From the NCBI GenBank assembly GCA_025965975.1, contig JAOPVX010000230.1, positions 35,398 to 99,397 of the forward strand: a DNA stretch of 64,000 bases. Direction: 5' to 3'. Of the stretch, positions 27,618 through 36,572 are shown in pieces. The notes below the pieces were generated by a model. That model made no database searches and was not told the origin of the DNA. It saw only the letters and a list, made by a program, of their open reading frames with translations. Source of the DNA: Mycobacterium sp. Its GTDB lineage: Bacteria; Actinomycetota; Actinomycetes; Mycobacteriales; Mycobacteriaceae. The translations under genes and the position numbers were made by a program. Position 1 is the first letter of the stretch. Each line of letters starts with the position of its first letter.

Positions 27618-28715
27618 CTACAGGTCAAGGGTCAGAGGCGAGCCGCCGGCCGCCCGCGAGATGCAGATCAGCATCATGCCGTTGTCGCGTTCGGGATCGG
27701 TGAGCAATGTGTCCCGGTGGTCGACCGTGCCGTCGAGCACCCTGGTGCGACAGGTACCGCAGAAGCCCTGCTGGCACGAGTAGGACGCATGCACCCCCGC
27801 GCTGCCCAGCGCCGAAAGCAACGTCTCTTCGGCGCCGACCCGCACCGTCTCGCCGGTGGACGCCACCGTGACCGTGAACTCGGTGCCGTCGACGACCGGC
27901 GGTGCGGCGAACCGCTCGAAGTGCAACTCGACGTTGTCCCTTGCGGCGAGTTCGGATCGAATCGCTGTCAGCATCGGCGCAGGCCCGCACGCGTAGACCG
28001 CGGTGCCGTCGGGACAATCGCCGAGCAACTCAGCGGCCGTGGGGAGGTCGCTGACGTCGTCGGTGCGGATCGCAATCCGGTCGCCGAACTGACTCATCTC
28101 GTCGATGAACGGCAGGCTGTCGCGGCTGCGCCCGGCGTAGACCATCGACCAGTCGACGCCGAGGCGCTGTGCCAGACCCAGCATCGGCAGGATCGGCGTG
28201 ACGCCGATGCCGCCCGCGATGAAGCGGAACCGCCGCGCGGGCGACCCGTACCCCGGCACGGTGAGCGGGAACGCGTTGCGCGGGCCGTGCGTCGTCACGG
28301 TGGCGCCGACGAGCAGCGCGTCGTGTACCTCGATTGAGCCACCGCCGCCGTCCGGTATCCGCCGGACGGCGATGCGATAGGAGTCCGATGTCGCGGGGTC
28401 TCCGCACAGCGAGTACTGCCGCACCAGTCCGCTGGGCAGGTGAATGTCGATGTGGGCGCCCGGATGCCAGCGCGGCAGGTGTTGGCCGGTCAACGTCAGC
28501 GCGATGACGTCCTGGTCGTGGGCGACGACTTGGCGATCCGCGACGGTCAACACGACGGTGTTGTCGGGTTCGGGTGGCGACGACATGTTGCGGATCGCGC
28601 CCGACATCGCCCACAGTCCCCTGAGGGCGGCGTCGGCGACGCCGAGCGTCACGTCGTGGCGCATTCGCCCGAAGGCACTGGGTGGCGCTTGACGGTACCG
28701 GTCGAAGAGCCGCAT
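27618..28715 (-). CDS. Ferredoxin-NADP reductase with C-terminal 2Fe-2S domain
   Basis: A 365-residue flavo-iron-sulfur reductase. FAD-binding RQYSLCGDP, NAD(P)-binding IAGGIGVTPILPML and YACGPAPML, then a plant-type 2Fe-2S domain with YSCQQGFCGTC and a fourth Cys in MLICIS. Such proteins feed electrons to oxygenases and desaturases (KshB, Rv3230c types). The ATG overlaps the stop of the upstream diiron-like hydrolase gene (ATGA), so that protein is the obvious redox partner. A much longer open frame upstream is not coding. Confidence 0.92.
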   Translation of the reverse strand: MRLFDRYRQAPPSAFGRMRHDVTLGVADAALRGLWAMSGAIRNMSSPPEPDNTVVLTVADRQVVAHDQDVIALTLTGQHLPRWHPGAHIDIHLPSGLVRQYSLCGDPATSDSYRIAVRRIPDGGGGSIEVHDALLVGATVTTHGPRNAFPLTVPGYGSPARRFRFIAGGIGVTPILPMLGLAQRLGVDWSMVYAGRSRDSLPFIDEMSQFGDRIAIRTDDVSDLPTAAELLGDCPDGTAVYACGPAPMLTAIRSELAARDNVELHFERFAAPPVVDGTEFTVTVASTGETVRVGAEETLLSALGSAGVHASYSCQQGFCGTCRTRVLDGTVDHRDTLLTDPERDNGMMLICISRAAGGSPLTLDL

Positions 28716-29614
28716 CAAAGGTGCGCGGCGCGGGCCGCGGGGGAGCTGGCGAGGTAGGCGACGGCCTGCGCGGTCGAACCCATCTGCTCGGGCGAGAACC
28801 CCGGCCTGAAGTACATCGCGGTGTTGGAGCCAAACAGCTTGCGGTACTTGGGAAGCAGCCCGAGCTTGGAGTCTGTCATCCGCATCCGATTGAACTTCCA
28901 CCAGCCGATGTCGGTGTTGGGGTCCGTCTTCACCAGGTACCACGCCGCGCGTTGGAAGAACACGAAGATCATCGCCACCGCCATCGTCATGGCGCGGATC
29001 CGGTCGAGGTAGCTGTCGTGGAAGTAGATCGCGACGTCGTTGGCGACCATTCGGTGTTCGACCTCCTCGCTGCCGTGCCAGCGGAAAAGGTCGACCATCG
29101 TCGGCGATGCGCCGTGGTCGTCCCAGGCGCAGTTCAGCGCGAAGTCGCCCATCACCGCGGTGTAGTGCTCGATCGCCGCGATGAGCCACAGCCGGTCGCA
29201 CAGATGGTTGAGCCGCCGCCTTGGGTCGGTGGACGTGCTCGGCGCCAGCATCTTTTCGAAGACATACTCGATCTGATCGAGGATCGGCGTGGGGTCGATG
29301 CCGTTGACCACCATGTACTCGTGCAGCACTTGCTCGTGAACGTCGGCGTGCATGGCCTCCTGGCCGATGAACCCGCGCATGTCGTCGGCGAGATGCGGGT
29401 CCTTCACCAGCGGCAGGGCTTCGTTGAGCGTCTCGACGAACCAGCGCTCGGCGGCGGGCAGGACGACGTTGAGCAGGCTGACGACATTGCTCGCCACCGG
29501 ATGTCCCGGAATCCAGTGCAGCGGGATGCCCGCCACATTGAAGTGCACTCTGCGGGCCTGGATCTGTACGGGGCCCGGATCGACTTCCCGTTCGAAGCGG
29601 TGAGGTCGCAGCAT
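28715..29614 (-). CDS. PF10118-type metal-dependent hydrolase / diiron-like protein
   Basis: A 299-residue protein of the Metal_hydrol (PF10118) family. Its many His and Glu residues (QEAMHADVHEQVLHEYM, AAIEHYTAVMGDF, EEVEHRMVANDVA) form a ferritin-like pattern of paired E-x-x-H motifs, and residues ~205-230 are hydrophobic. Together with the adjacent ferredoxin reductase it could be a diiron oxygenase; that is inference. The start MLRPHRFER is supported by GAGGC just upstream and by the divergent gene; a frame to 29686 would overlap that gene heavily. Confidence 0.82.
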   Translation of the reverse strand: MLRPHRFEREVDPGPVQIQARRVHFNVAGIPLHWIPGHPVASNVVSLLNVVLPAAERWFVETLNEALPLVKDPHLADDMRGFIGQEAMHADVHEQVLHEYMVVNGIDPTPILDQIEYVFEKMLAPSTSTDPRRRLNHLCDRLWLIAAIEHYTAVMGDFALNCAWDDHGASPTMVDLFRWHGSEEVEHRMVANDVAIYFHDSYLDRIRAMTMAVAMIFVFFQRAAWYLVKTDPNTDIGWWKFNRMRMTDSKLGLLPKYRKLFGSNTAMYFRPGFSPEQMGSTAQAVAYLASSPAARAAHL

Positions 29615-29684
29615 GCCTCGGAAGTCTAGCGAAGTAACTGGGGACGCAGGTTTCAAGTTCTTGGGCGGTGTCAATATCCCAGTC

Positions 29685-30530
29685 ATGGCGGGGATAGCCG
29701 ATGTTGTCGCATGGGCCAGGCATCAGGTCTCGTCGCGTGTCCCGAGGGCCGACCTGGACCAGCGCGACCCCGACTACATCCGGGACCAGCTGCCCGGTAC
29801 ATGGTTGCTGGCGTCGCTGTATTTCCGGGCCGACGTGCGGGGTCTTGACCGCATTCCCGCCGAGGGCCCTGTGCTGCTCGTCGGCAATCACAGCGGCGGC
29901 AACGTGCCGCCCGACACGTTCGTGTTCACCCTGGCGTTCTGTTCCTATTTCGGGGTGGAGCGGCCGTTCTACCAACTTGCCCACAATCTTGTCGTCTCCG
30001 CCCCGCCGCTTGGCTGGTTGCGCAAGTTCGGCACTGTGGCCGCCAATCACGAAAACGCCCGAATGGCACTGGAATCCGGGGCCGCGCTGCTGGTGTATCC
30101 GGGCGGCGACTACGAGGTGTTCCGGCCGTCGTGGGAGCGGCACAAGGTCGACTTCGGCGGGCGCAAGGGTTATGTGCGGCTGGCCCGCGAGGCCGGTGTG
30201 CCGATCGTGCCGATCGCCAGCGTCGGCGGCCAGGAGACGGCGCTGTTCCTCGACCGCGGACAGTGGCTGGCCAAACTGCTGATGGTCGACAAGCTGGCCC
30301 GGCTCAAAAGCGTGCCGATCTCGCTGGCGTTGCCATGGGGCATCAACATCGGCGACCTGGCTGGCCACATCCCGCTGCCGGCCAAGATCGTCGTCGAGGC
30401 GCTGGACCCGATCGAGGCCGCAGAGATTCAAGCTGGGGACGACGACGTCGTGCACAAGAACGTGGTGGCCAGCCTGCAGGCGGGCGTGGATCGGCTCGCC
30501 GCGGAGCGTCGATTCCCGGTGATCGGCTGA
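29685..30530 (+). CDS. Lysophospholipid acyltransferase-like protein
   Basis: A 281-residue acyltransferase of the PlsC/DAGAT kind. The active-site His is in LLVGNHSGGNVPPD (H-x7-D rather than the classical H-x4-D, as in the DAGAT-like branch), followed by LLVYPGGDYEVFRPSW and VPIVPIASVGGQETALFL. It should acylate a glycerolipid or other alcohol with an acyl-CoA at the membrane. ATG 29685 (MAGIADVVAW) is preferred; 29613 is an upstream alternative. Four junction repeats follow its stop. Confidence 0.85.
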   Translation: MAGIADVVAWARHQVSSRVPRADLDQRDPDYIRDQLPGTWLLASLYFRADVRGLDRIPAEGPVLLVGNHSGGNVPPDTFVFTLAFCSYFGVERPFYQLAHNLVVSAPPLGWLRKFGTVAANHENARMALESGAALLVYPGGDYEVFRPSWERHKVDFGGRKGYVRLAREAGVPIVPIASVGGQETALFLDRGQWLAKLLMVDKLARLKSVPISLALPWGINIGDLAGHIPLPAKIVVEALDPIEAAEIQAGDDDVVHKNVVASLQAGVDRLAAERRFPVIG

Positions 30531-30658
30531 TGAGCGCTCGCGCGAACAACCGAGGGCACTGATGAGCGCTCGCGCGAAGAACCGAGGGCACTGATGAGCG
30601 CTCGCGCGAAGAACCGAGGGCACTGATGAGCGCTCGCGCGAAGAAGCGAGGGCACTGA
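30531..30658 (+). repeat. MIRU-like junction repeat, four tandem 32-bp units
   Basis: Four 32-bp units (30531, 30563, 30595, 30627) differ at only two positions. Each unit makes an 11-codon frame, ATG AGC GCT CGC GCG then stop TGA (peptide MSARA-[N/K]-[N/K]-RGH), and each ATGA junction both stops one frame and starts the next. The chain begins in the acyltransferase stop and ends at the ATG of the SRPBCC gene, so a ribosome could pass from one gene to the other by repeated re-initiation. Mycobacterial MIRUs have the same overlapping stop-start design, but unit length and sequence differ. Confidence 0.95.
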
Positions 30659-31092
30659 TGAGGGTCGAGCGACTGAGGGTCATCGACGCCGATCGCCATG
30701 CCGTCTGGAAGGTCGTCAGCGATCCAGACTGCTATCCGGAGTTCATGGCCAGCCTCGAACGCTGGGAGACCGAGACGGAAGGCCCGGTACGCCTTGGTGC
30801 CCGCTACACCGTGCACTGGAAGATCGGCTCGGTGCCGATCGGCGGGGTGGTCGAGGTAGTGGATTTCGATCCGGCTCGCGACCTGGCGTGGATCGGCATC
30901 ACGGGCGTCTCGCTGCGCGGGCGGTTTCGGCTGCGCGACACCGACGACGGCCGAACGAACCTCACCTTCCGGTTGGCCTACGAGTCGGCGGGCGGAATCC
31001 TCGGCCTGATCGCCGACCGGGTGGCATCACGTCAGGTCGGCAGAAACATGACCGAGACGCTGAAGAACCTGAAACGGATGGTCGAGCCCTAG
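30658..31092 (+). CDS. SRPBCC-family protein
   Basis: A 144-residue helix-grip protein: RLRVIDADRHAVWKVVSDPDCYPEFMASLERW is the first strand plus the two short helices, then GARYTVHWKIGSVPIGG, and the C-terminal helix VGRNMTETLKNLKRMVE. This is the coenzyme Q-binding/polyketide-cyclase-like subgroup. The start codon is the last ATGA of the junction-repeat chain. Ligand unknown; its coupling to an acyltransferase suggests a lipid. Confidence 0.8.
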   Translation: MRVERLRVIDADRHAVWKVVSDPDCYPEFMASLERWETETEGPVRLGARYTVHWKIGSVPIGGVVEVVDFDPARDLAWIGITGVSLRGRFRLRDTDDGRTNLTFRLAYESAGGILGLIADRVASRQVGRNMTETLKNLKRMVEP

Positions 31093-31508
31093 CCAGGCGG
31101 AGGGGCGGCCGGGCCCGGTGCGCCCGCAATCGGCACCACCGGGGTGGGGGTCACTGTGGTGATGCCGTTGGAGCCGACGGTCGGCCCGCCGGAGGGGCCG
31201 GAATTCGCGATCTGGTCGGCGGCCTTCTGGGTGCAGTCCAGCATCAGCAGCATCCGGCGGCCCGAGGTGATCTTCTGCTGATCGACCAGGCACTGCGCCT
31301 GTGGCAGCACGCTGCCAAACGAACCGCCGAAGTATGCCTTGACGCCCTGGCTCTTCAGGATCTGCAGCGCCTTCTGGTACTGCTCGCCGATCACGTTTTG
31401 CGAGCCAGTTTCCGACGGTCCCGGCTGCGAAAGGGCAACGCCAGCGCCGATCAAAGCGGCCGAGCCGGCGGCGACGAGGCCACCGCTGAGCACAACGAGC
31501 TTCTTCAC
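31089..31508 (-). CDS. Small secreted hypothetical protein
   Basis: A 139-residue exported protein: signal peptide KKLVVLSGGLVAAGSAALIG, mature part starting near SQPGPSE, two cysteines in PQAQCLVDQQK and MLLMLDCTQKA that probably pair, and a Pro/Val-rich C-terminus. The mature pattern YQKALQILKSQGVKAYFGGS resembles other mycobacterial small secreted proteins of unknown function. The GTG at 31508 has a good TTAGGAGAG ribosome site; the longer frame does not. Tail-to-tail overlap of 4 bp with the SRPBCC gene. Confidence 0.82.
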   Translation of the reverse strand: MKKLVVLSGGLVAAGSAALIGAGVALSQPGPSETGSQNVIGEQYQKALQILKSQGVKAYFGGSFGSVLPQAQCLVDQQKITSGRRMLLMLDCTQKAADQIANSGPSGGPTVGSNGITTVTPTPVVPIAGAPGPAAPPPG

Positions 31509-31586
31509 GAGATCTCTCCTAAGTCGGTGCGGTGCGAACATATCGCAGCGGTGACAATTGTGAAACCGGAGACAGGTGGCGCACCG

Positions 31587-33740
31587 TTACACCAGCGGGT
31601 GCACGATCCGCTTCATCGCCTCGGCAAGCGAAGCCGCCCGCCGATCCGTGAACAGCTCTTCTAGCAGCACTTTCTTGCCGTCGGGCCCGTGCAGCGGCAC
31701 CCGCCAATTCGGGTACTCGTCGGTGGTGCCCGGTTGGTTCTGGGTGCGCAGCTCGCCGACCGCGTCGGCAAGCGAGAGAGCCAGCAGCTTGGACGGCGTG
31801 CGGCCCAGATAGCGGTACAACGCGAGGACGATCGCCTCGACGGCCTGGTCCTTCATGTCGTCCATGTCGTCGCGGAGCAGCCCCACCCGGCGCAGCTCGG
31901 CCAGCCAGGCTGCCTGTTGGGCCTGGTCACCGGCCAGTTCCTGGTCGGCCGGACGGGTCAGGAGGCCGAGCCGTTCGCGCAGCCGCACGTGCTCTCCCGC
32001 CAGGTAGCCCGCCGTCGGCGGCAGGTCGTGGGTGGTTACCGACGACAGGCAGTACTCGCGCCACTTCTCGGCGGGCAAGGGGCCGCCTTCACCGTCTCGG
32101 TCGGCCTCGAACCACAGGATCGATGTGCCGAACAGGCCGCGTTCGCGCAGGTAGCCGCGCACCCAGGGTTCGACGGTGCCGAGATCCTCGCCGACGACGA
32201 CGGCGCCGGCCCTGTGCGCCTCCAGCGCGACGATGCCGATCATGGCCTCGTGGTCGTAGCGCACATAGGTGCCGTCGGTCGGTGGGGAGCCCTTCGGGAT
32301 CCACCACAGCCGGAACAGGCCGATGATGTGGTCGATGCGAACGCCGCCCGCGTGCCGCAGCACCGCGTTGACCAGGGCGCGAAACGGCTCGTATGCCTGC
32401 TCCACCAATTGATCGGGGCGCCACGGCGGCTGCGACCAGTCCTGGCCGAGCTGGTTGAACTCATCGGGCGGCGCACCCGCAGTGACACCGAGTGCCAGCA
32501 CATCCTGCAACGCCCACGCGTCTGCGCCATTGGGATCCACGCCGACCGCGAGATCGTGCATGATGCCGAGCTCCATGCCCGCCTGGACGGCGGTGGCTTG
32601 TGCGGCGGTGAGCTGGTCGTCGAGCTGCCACTGCAGCCAGCGGTGAAAGTCGACGGCGTCGGCATGCTCGGCGGCGAAATCGGCGACCGCCGGGCTGGAC
32701 GGATGCTGCAGATCCTCGGGCCACTGGTGCCAGTCGCTGCCGTACCGTTCGGCGAGCGCACACCAGGTCGCGAAATCGTCGAGGCTGTGTCCTTCTCGCT
32801 CGCGGTGGGCGGTGTAGGCGAGCTCCCGTCCCGCCGACCGCTCGACGAGGTGAACGCTTTCCAGCGCCGCGCGTTTGGCCTTCCACGCGGCGTCACGGTC
32901 GATCCGCTTCGCCTTGTCCGCGAGGGCCTGCAGCTGGATGCGCGCCTTGCGAATGCGGCCGCGGTGCGCGACATAGGCCACTTCGGCTATCGCCTCGACG
33001 CGCAGGTACAGCGGGTTGATGAACCGGCGCGATGTCGGCAGATACGGCGACGGCTCCATCGGCGGGGTAGGAGCCGCCGCGTGCAACGGGTTGACCAGAA
33101 TGAAACCCGCGCCGTGCCGCGAGGCCGACCACACCGCGAGGTCGGCCAGATCGGTCAAATCGCCGATGCCCCAAGAGTGTTGCGAGCGCACGCTGTAGAG
33201 CTGGGTGGCCAGCCCCCATGCGCGGCTCGGGCCCAGCCTGGCGGGCAACTCCAGCGACGGGGGCGAGACGATCATCAGCGTGCTGGTGTCGGACGAGCCG
33301 ACCTGAAGATGCAGTTGGTGATAACCCATGGGAAGGTCGCCGGGCAATTCGAAGGTGGCTTCACCTACCAGTCGGCCACCGAGATCGTAAGGCGTCCTGT
33401 TGTTTTCGAGCTGGCGCAGACCGGTGCGCACGGTACCGTCCTCCAGCCGGATCCACAGACCCGCTGGATCGCCGTGGGTGACGTGTACCCAGAATGACGA
33501 TGCGACGCCGGACCGGCCGACGATCGTCGGCGGCAGCGAGCGCGCCCAGTAGTCGGTGTCGTGCGCGAGAAGTGCGGCACTGCGTTCGTCCTCGGTGGCG
33601 GCGGGCACGCCGAGGGCGTCGAGCACGGCGATCAGCGTTGACTCAACGACGGTCCTGTGGCCGCCCGTCCAGTCCGCGTATTCGGTTGCGACGCCATACC
33701 GGCGCGCCAACTCGACGAGCGAGGCCGACAGGTCGGTCAT
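31587..33740 (-). CDS. malQ: 4-alpha-glucanotransferase (GH77 amylomaltase)
   Basis: A 717-residue GH77 enzyme that transfers alpha-1,4-glucan segments in maltodextrin and glycogen metabolism. Visible motifs are GFILVNPLHAAAPTPP, the catalytic region GVRIDHIIGLFRLWWIP, VVVGEDLGTVEPWV (acid/base Glu) and SVTTHDLPPTAGY. The length exceeds plant-type MalQ owing to an N-terminal ~150-residue extension common in actinobacteria. The start MTDLSASLVELARRYG is taken because the longer frame lacks family-like sequence and a ribosome site. Confidence 0.92.
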   Translation of the reverse strand: MTDLSASLVELARRYGVATEYADWTGGHRTVVESTLIAVLDALGVPAATEDERSAALLAHDTDYWARSLPPTIVGRSGVASSFWVHVTHGDPAGLWIRLEDGTVRTGLRQLENNRTPYDLGGRLVGEATFELPGDLPMGYHQLHLQVGSSDTSTLMIVSPPSLELPARLGPSRAWGLATQLYSVRSQHSWGIGDLTDLADLAVWSASRHGAGFILVNPLHAAAPTPPMEPSPYLPTSRRFINPLYLRVEAIAEVAYVAHRGRIRKARIQLQALADKAKRIDRDAAWKAKRAALESVHLVERSAGRELAYTAHREREGHSLDDFATWCALAERYGSDWHQWPEDLQHPSSPAVADFAAEHADAVDFHRWLQWQLDDQLTAAQATAVQAGMELGIMHDLAVGVDPNGADAWALQDVLALGVTAGAPPDEFNQLGQDWSQPPWRPDQLVEQAYEPFRALVNAVLRHAGGVRIDHIIGLFRLWWIPKGSPPTDGTYVRYDHEAMIGIVALEAHRAGAVVVGEDLGTVEPWVRGYLRERGLFGTSILWFEADRDGEGGPLPAEKWREYCLSSVTTHDLPPTAGYLAGEHVRLRERLGLLTRPADQELAGDQAQQAAWLAELRRVGLLRDDMDDMKDQAVEAIVLALYRYLGRTPSKLLALSLADAVGELRTQNQPGTTDEYPNWRVPLHGPDGKKVLLEELFTDRRAASLAEAMKRIVHPLV

Positions 33741-33789
33741 GCCGCCCATCTTGCCCGACTGCGCCATCCCCCGAGCGCTGCCGCGAGGA

Positions 33790-35067
33790 TCAGTCGACAT
33801 CGCGGATCAACAAGTCGTCCCAGGTGTCGCGTCGGACCACGAGCCGGGCAGTCCCGTTGCGGGCGAAGACAACCGGGACCCGGCGCGCGCCGTTGTACTG
33901 ATTGGACATGGTGTAGCAGTAGGCGCCGGTGACCGGCACGGCGAGCAGGTCGCCGATCGCGGGTTCGGCCAGCGGCACGCCATCGACAAGCTGGTCGCCG
34001 GATTCGCAGTGCCTGCCGACCACACTGACCATCTCGCCGCCGCCCACCCGGTTGACGATCGTCGCCTCGAACCGCTGCCCGGTCAGCGACACCTCGAGGT
34101 TGTCGCCCATCCCGCCGTCCACCGCCACATGGGTGAGGGCCCCGCGTTTGATCGTCGTGATGCGGTACACGGTGCATGCGCTGTTGGCGACCATGCTGCG
34201 GCCCGGCTCGACGATGATGCGGGCACCGGCGGGCAGCAGCGCGCGGGCCTGCGTCACCATCGCGTCGGCGTACTCGTCGAGGCTGGGCGGGTGCTCGTCG
34301 TAGGTGTAGCGCACCCCGAGGCCGCCGCCGAGGTCGTAGACCTCGAAGGTGCCGAGCTTGGCGATCGGTTCGACCGCCTGCGCGAGCTGTTCGACGTTGA
34401 GCAGTTGCGATCCGACATGGGTGTGCACGCCGTCGAGCCGCAACTTGGCGCTGCGCTCGATCCGGGTGATCGCGTCACGCGCGTCGTCGGGCAACAGCCC
34501 GAACTTCGAGCCGGCGTGGCCCGTCGCCTGCGAGGCGTGGGTGGCGGCCTGGACGCCAGGAATGACGCGGACCAGACACGGCTGCTGGTGTCCCGCCGGC
34601 ACGATGCGCTCGAGCCGGTCGATGTCGTCGAAGTTGTCGACCACCACCAGGCCGACGCCGTGCTTGACCGCCAGCTCGAGTTCCTCGTCGCTCTTGGCGT
34701 TGCCGTGCAGGATGAGCTTGGCCGCATCGGCGCCCGCCTTGAGCGCGGTCAGGATCTCGCCGCCTCCTGCGACGTCGAGGTGCAGGCCCTCGTCAACCAT
34801 GACCCGCTGAACGGCCGTGCACGGGAAGGACTTTGACGCGAACGCCACATTGCAGCGCGGCCATCGGCCGCGGAACGCGGCGAGGTAGTCGCGAGCCCGC
34901 TGACGCAGCGCGTCTTCGGAGACAACGATGGCCGGTGTGCCGAACTGTTGGGCCACATCGTCGAGGCGGCACCCCCCGACGGTCACGGTGCCGTCGCTGT
35001 CGAGGCCGGTTCCTGGCGGGAAGAGGCCGAGCAACTCGTCGGTGGTCACGTCGGTGTGGATCGTCAC
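33790..35067 (-). CDS. lysA: Diaminopimelate decarboxylase paralogue
   Basis: A 425-residue fold-III PLP decarboxylase: PLP-Lys in FASKSFPC, GGGEILTALKAGAD, phosphate-binding DLGGGLGVRY, substrate-binding EPGRSMVANSA and the interface Cys motif HCESGD, then YCYTMSNQYNG. It converts meso-diaminopimelate to lysine, although a second copy may serve another decarboxylation. The GTG start (VTIHTDVTTDEL) is the only reasonable one. It lies ~50 bp upstream of malQ on the same strand and diverges from the carotenoid oxygenase gene. Confidence 0.9.
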   Translation of the reverse strand: MTIHTDVTTDELLGLFPPGTGLDSDGTVTVGGCRLDDVAQQFGTPAIVVSEDALRQRARDYLAAFRGRWPRCNVAFASKSFPCTAVQRVMVDEGLHLDVAGGGEILTALKAGADAAKLILHGNAKSDEELELAVKHGVGLVVVDNFDDIDRLERIVPAGHQQPCLVRVIPGVQAATHASQATGHAGSKFGLLPDDARDAITRIERSAKLRLDGVHTHVGSQLLNVEQLAQAVEPIAKLGTFEVYDLGGGLGVRYTYDEHPPSLDEYADAMVTQARALLPAGARIIVEPGRSMVANSACTVYRITTIKRGALTHVAVDGGMGDNLEVSLTGQRFEATIVNRVGGGEMVSVVGRHCESGDQLVDGVPLAEPAIGDLLAVPVTGAYCYTMSNQYNGARRVPVVFARNGTARLVVRRDTWDDLLIRDVD

Positions 35068-35153
35068 GAGCTCAGCGTGCCACTGGGTGGTGCGCTTCGT
35101 CGGGAAGTGAGCTCGAGGGCTTGCCGGTCTCTCGACGCGGTGCTACGTTCCGT

Positions 35154-35171
35154 CTGTAACGATCCCTACAG
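35154..35171. promoter_or_regulatory. Possible TetR operator (CTGTA-N8-TACAG)
   Basis: An inverted repeat with 5-bp arms lies 10 bp before the carotenoid oxygenase ATG. TACAGT (35167-35172) could serve as a -10, giving a leaderless transcript. The TetR gene at 36569 in the same operon is the likely binder. Assignment rests on position and symmetry only. Confidence 0.4.
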
Positions 35172-35180
35172 TAAGGCACG

Positions 35181-36572
35181 ATGACGATCACCGATGCGCC
35201 CGCCCAGGAGTTCGGCGTTCCGTTCACCTACGCCAACGGAGTCTTCGCGCCGGTCTACGAGGAGCGCACGGCCTGGCATCTCGCCGTCACCGGGTCAATC
35301 CCTGACGAACTCGACGGGGTGTTCCTGCGCAACGGTCCGAACCCGCCGCCGGTCCCGTTCGAGGGGACGTATCACTGGTTCGTGCCGGACGGCATGATTC
35401 ACGGCGTCAAGCTGTCCGGCGGGCGCCCGATTTGATACCGGAACCGCTGGGTGCGCACCGACGCGCTGGCCGCCAAGCTCGGCACCTCTGCCGCCACCGG
35501 CCCCGACGATGTCGCTCTGATTCCGAACACATCGAACACGTCCGTTGTCGCCCATGCCGGCCGGCTGCTGTCGCTCGCTGAGTACGGCCTGCCCTACGAG
35601 ATGGACACCGAGCTGAATACCGTCGGCCGCTACGACTTTCATGGACGCCTGCGGGCACCCATGACCGCGCATCCGAAAATCGACCCCGTCACGGGTGAGA
35701 TGTTTCTCATCTCGTTCGGCCCCGTCCCACCGTATCTGTCCTACCACGTGGTCGGAGCCGACGGGCAGCTGCGGCGATCGGAGGTGATTGACGTGAAGGG
35801 CCCGTCGCTGATGCACGACTGGGCGATGACCGAACACCATGTTCTGTTCTTCGATCTGCCCGTGGTCTTCGACTCCGAGCACCTGATTGAAAGCGGGTTT
35901 CCGTATCGCTGGAACGAGGACTACGGCGCGCGCATCGGTGTGATGCCGAAGGAGGGCACCAGCGCCGACGTGGTTTGGTTCGACATCGAACCGTGCTACT
36001 TCGTGCACTCAGCCAACGCATACGAGACCAACTCATACGAGACCAACGAGTCGATCATCCTCGAGGCACCGCGGTATCCGACGTTCATGGCGGCGGCCAA
36101 GCCCGACATCCTGGCTCAGGGCGTGCGATCGCGGTTGCATCGCTGGACGTTCGACCTGGCCGCGGGGCACGTCAGCGAAGACACCCTCGACGATCGCTCG
36201 GTCGAGTTTCCGCGCATCAACGAGCGACACACGGGCCGGCGTCACAACCTCAGCTACGCGATCGGTGGTGAGGTCACCGAGGCTGCCGTCGCGTTTGGGT
36301 CGATTGTCAAGCACGACAACCGCACTGGGCGAAGCGCCGTGTTCGAGATGGAATACGGCCGGGTGCCATCCGAGGCGATCTTCGTGCCCGCAGCCAACGC
36401 AGTCAACGAAGACGACGGCTGGCTGCTGTCGTTTGTCTACGAACCGCGGCGCGACGCCAGCGATTTGGTGATCGTCGACGCATCGCGGCTTGCCGTGCAG
36501 GCCGTCATCGAACTGCCTGCGCGTGTCCCGTTCGGATTCCACGGCACGTGGGTCGACGCGAATCCGTCATGA
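35181..36572 (+). pseudogene. Carotenoid oxygenase interrupted by one in-frame stop
   Basis: A 464-codon RPE65/carotenoid-cleavage-dioxygenase reading frame (iron enzyme that splits a conjugated C=C bond) is broken at 35433-35435 by TGA, where relatives have the tryptophan of a W-Y-R-N-R-W-V motif (TGG). The remainder runs on in the same frame to 36572 with family sequence intact (DVKGPSLMHDWAMTEHHVLF, GFHGTWVD). A second oddity is a tandem 15-bp duplication at 36021-36050 that repeats Tyr-Glu-Thr-Asn. Either a recent nonsense mutation or a base-calling error fits. It overlaps the TetR start by 4 bp. Confidence 0.85.

Noticed and set aside
30531-30658. CRISPR-like direct repeats
   Set aside because: The 32-bp units are directly adjacent without spacers, no cas genes are near, and each unit has a stop-start junction.
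27618-30683. 1021-codon open frame on the minus strand
   Set aside because: Only the last 365 codons (from ATG 28715) are protein-like. The upstream part runs antisense to the acyltransferase and through the hydrolase gene in another frame, as G+C-rich DNA often allows.
35433-35435. TGA read as selenocysteine
   Set aside because: Relatives have tryptophan here, no SECIS-like element or selenocysteine gene is seen, and carotenoid oxygenases are not selenoproteins.
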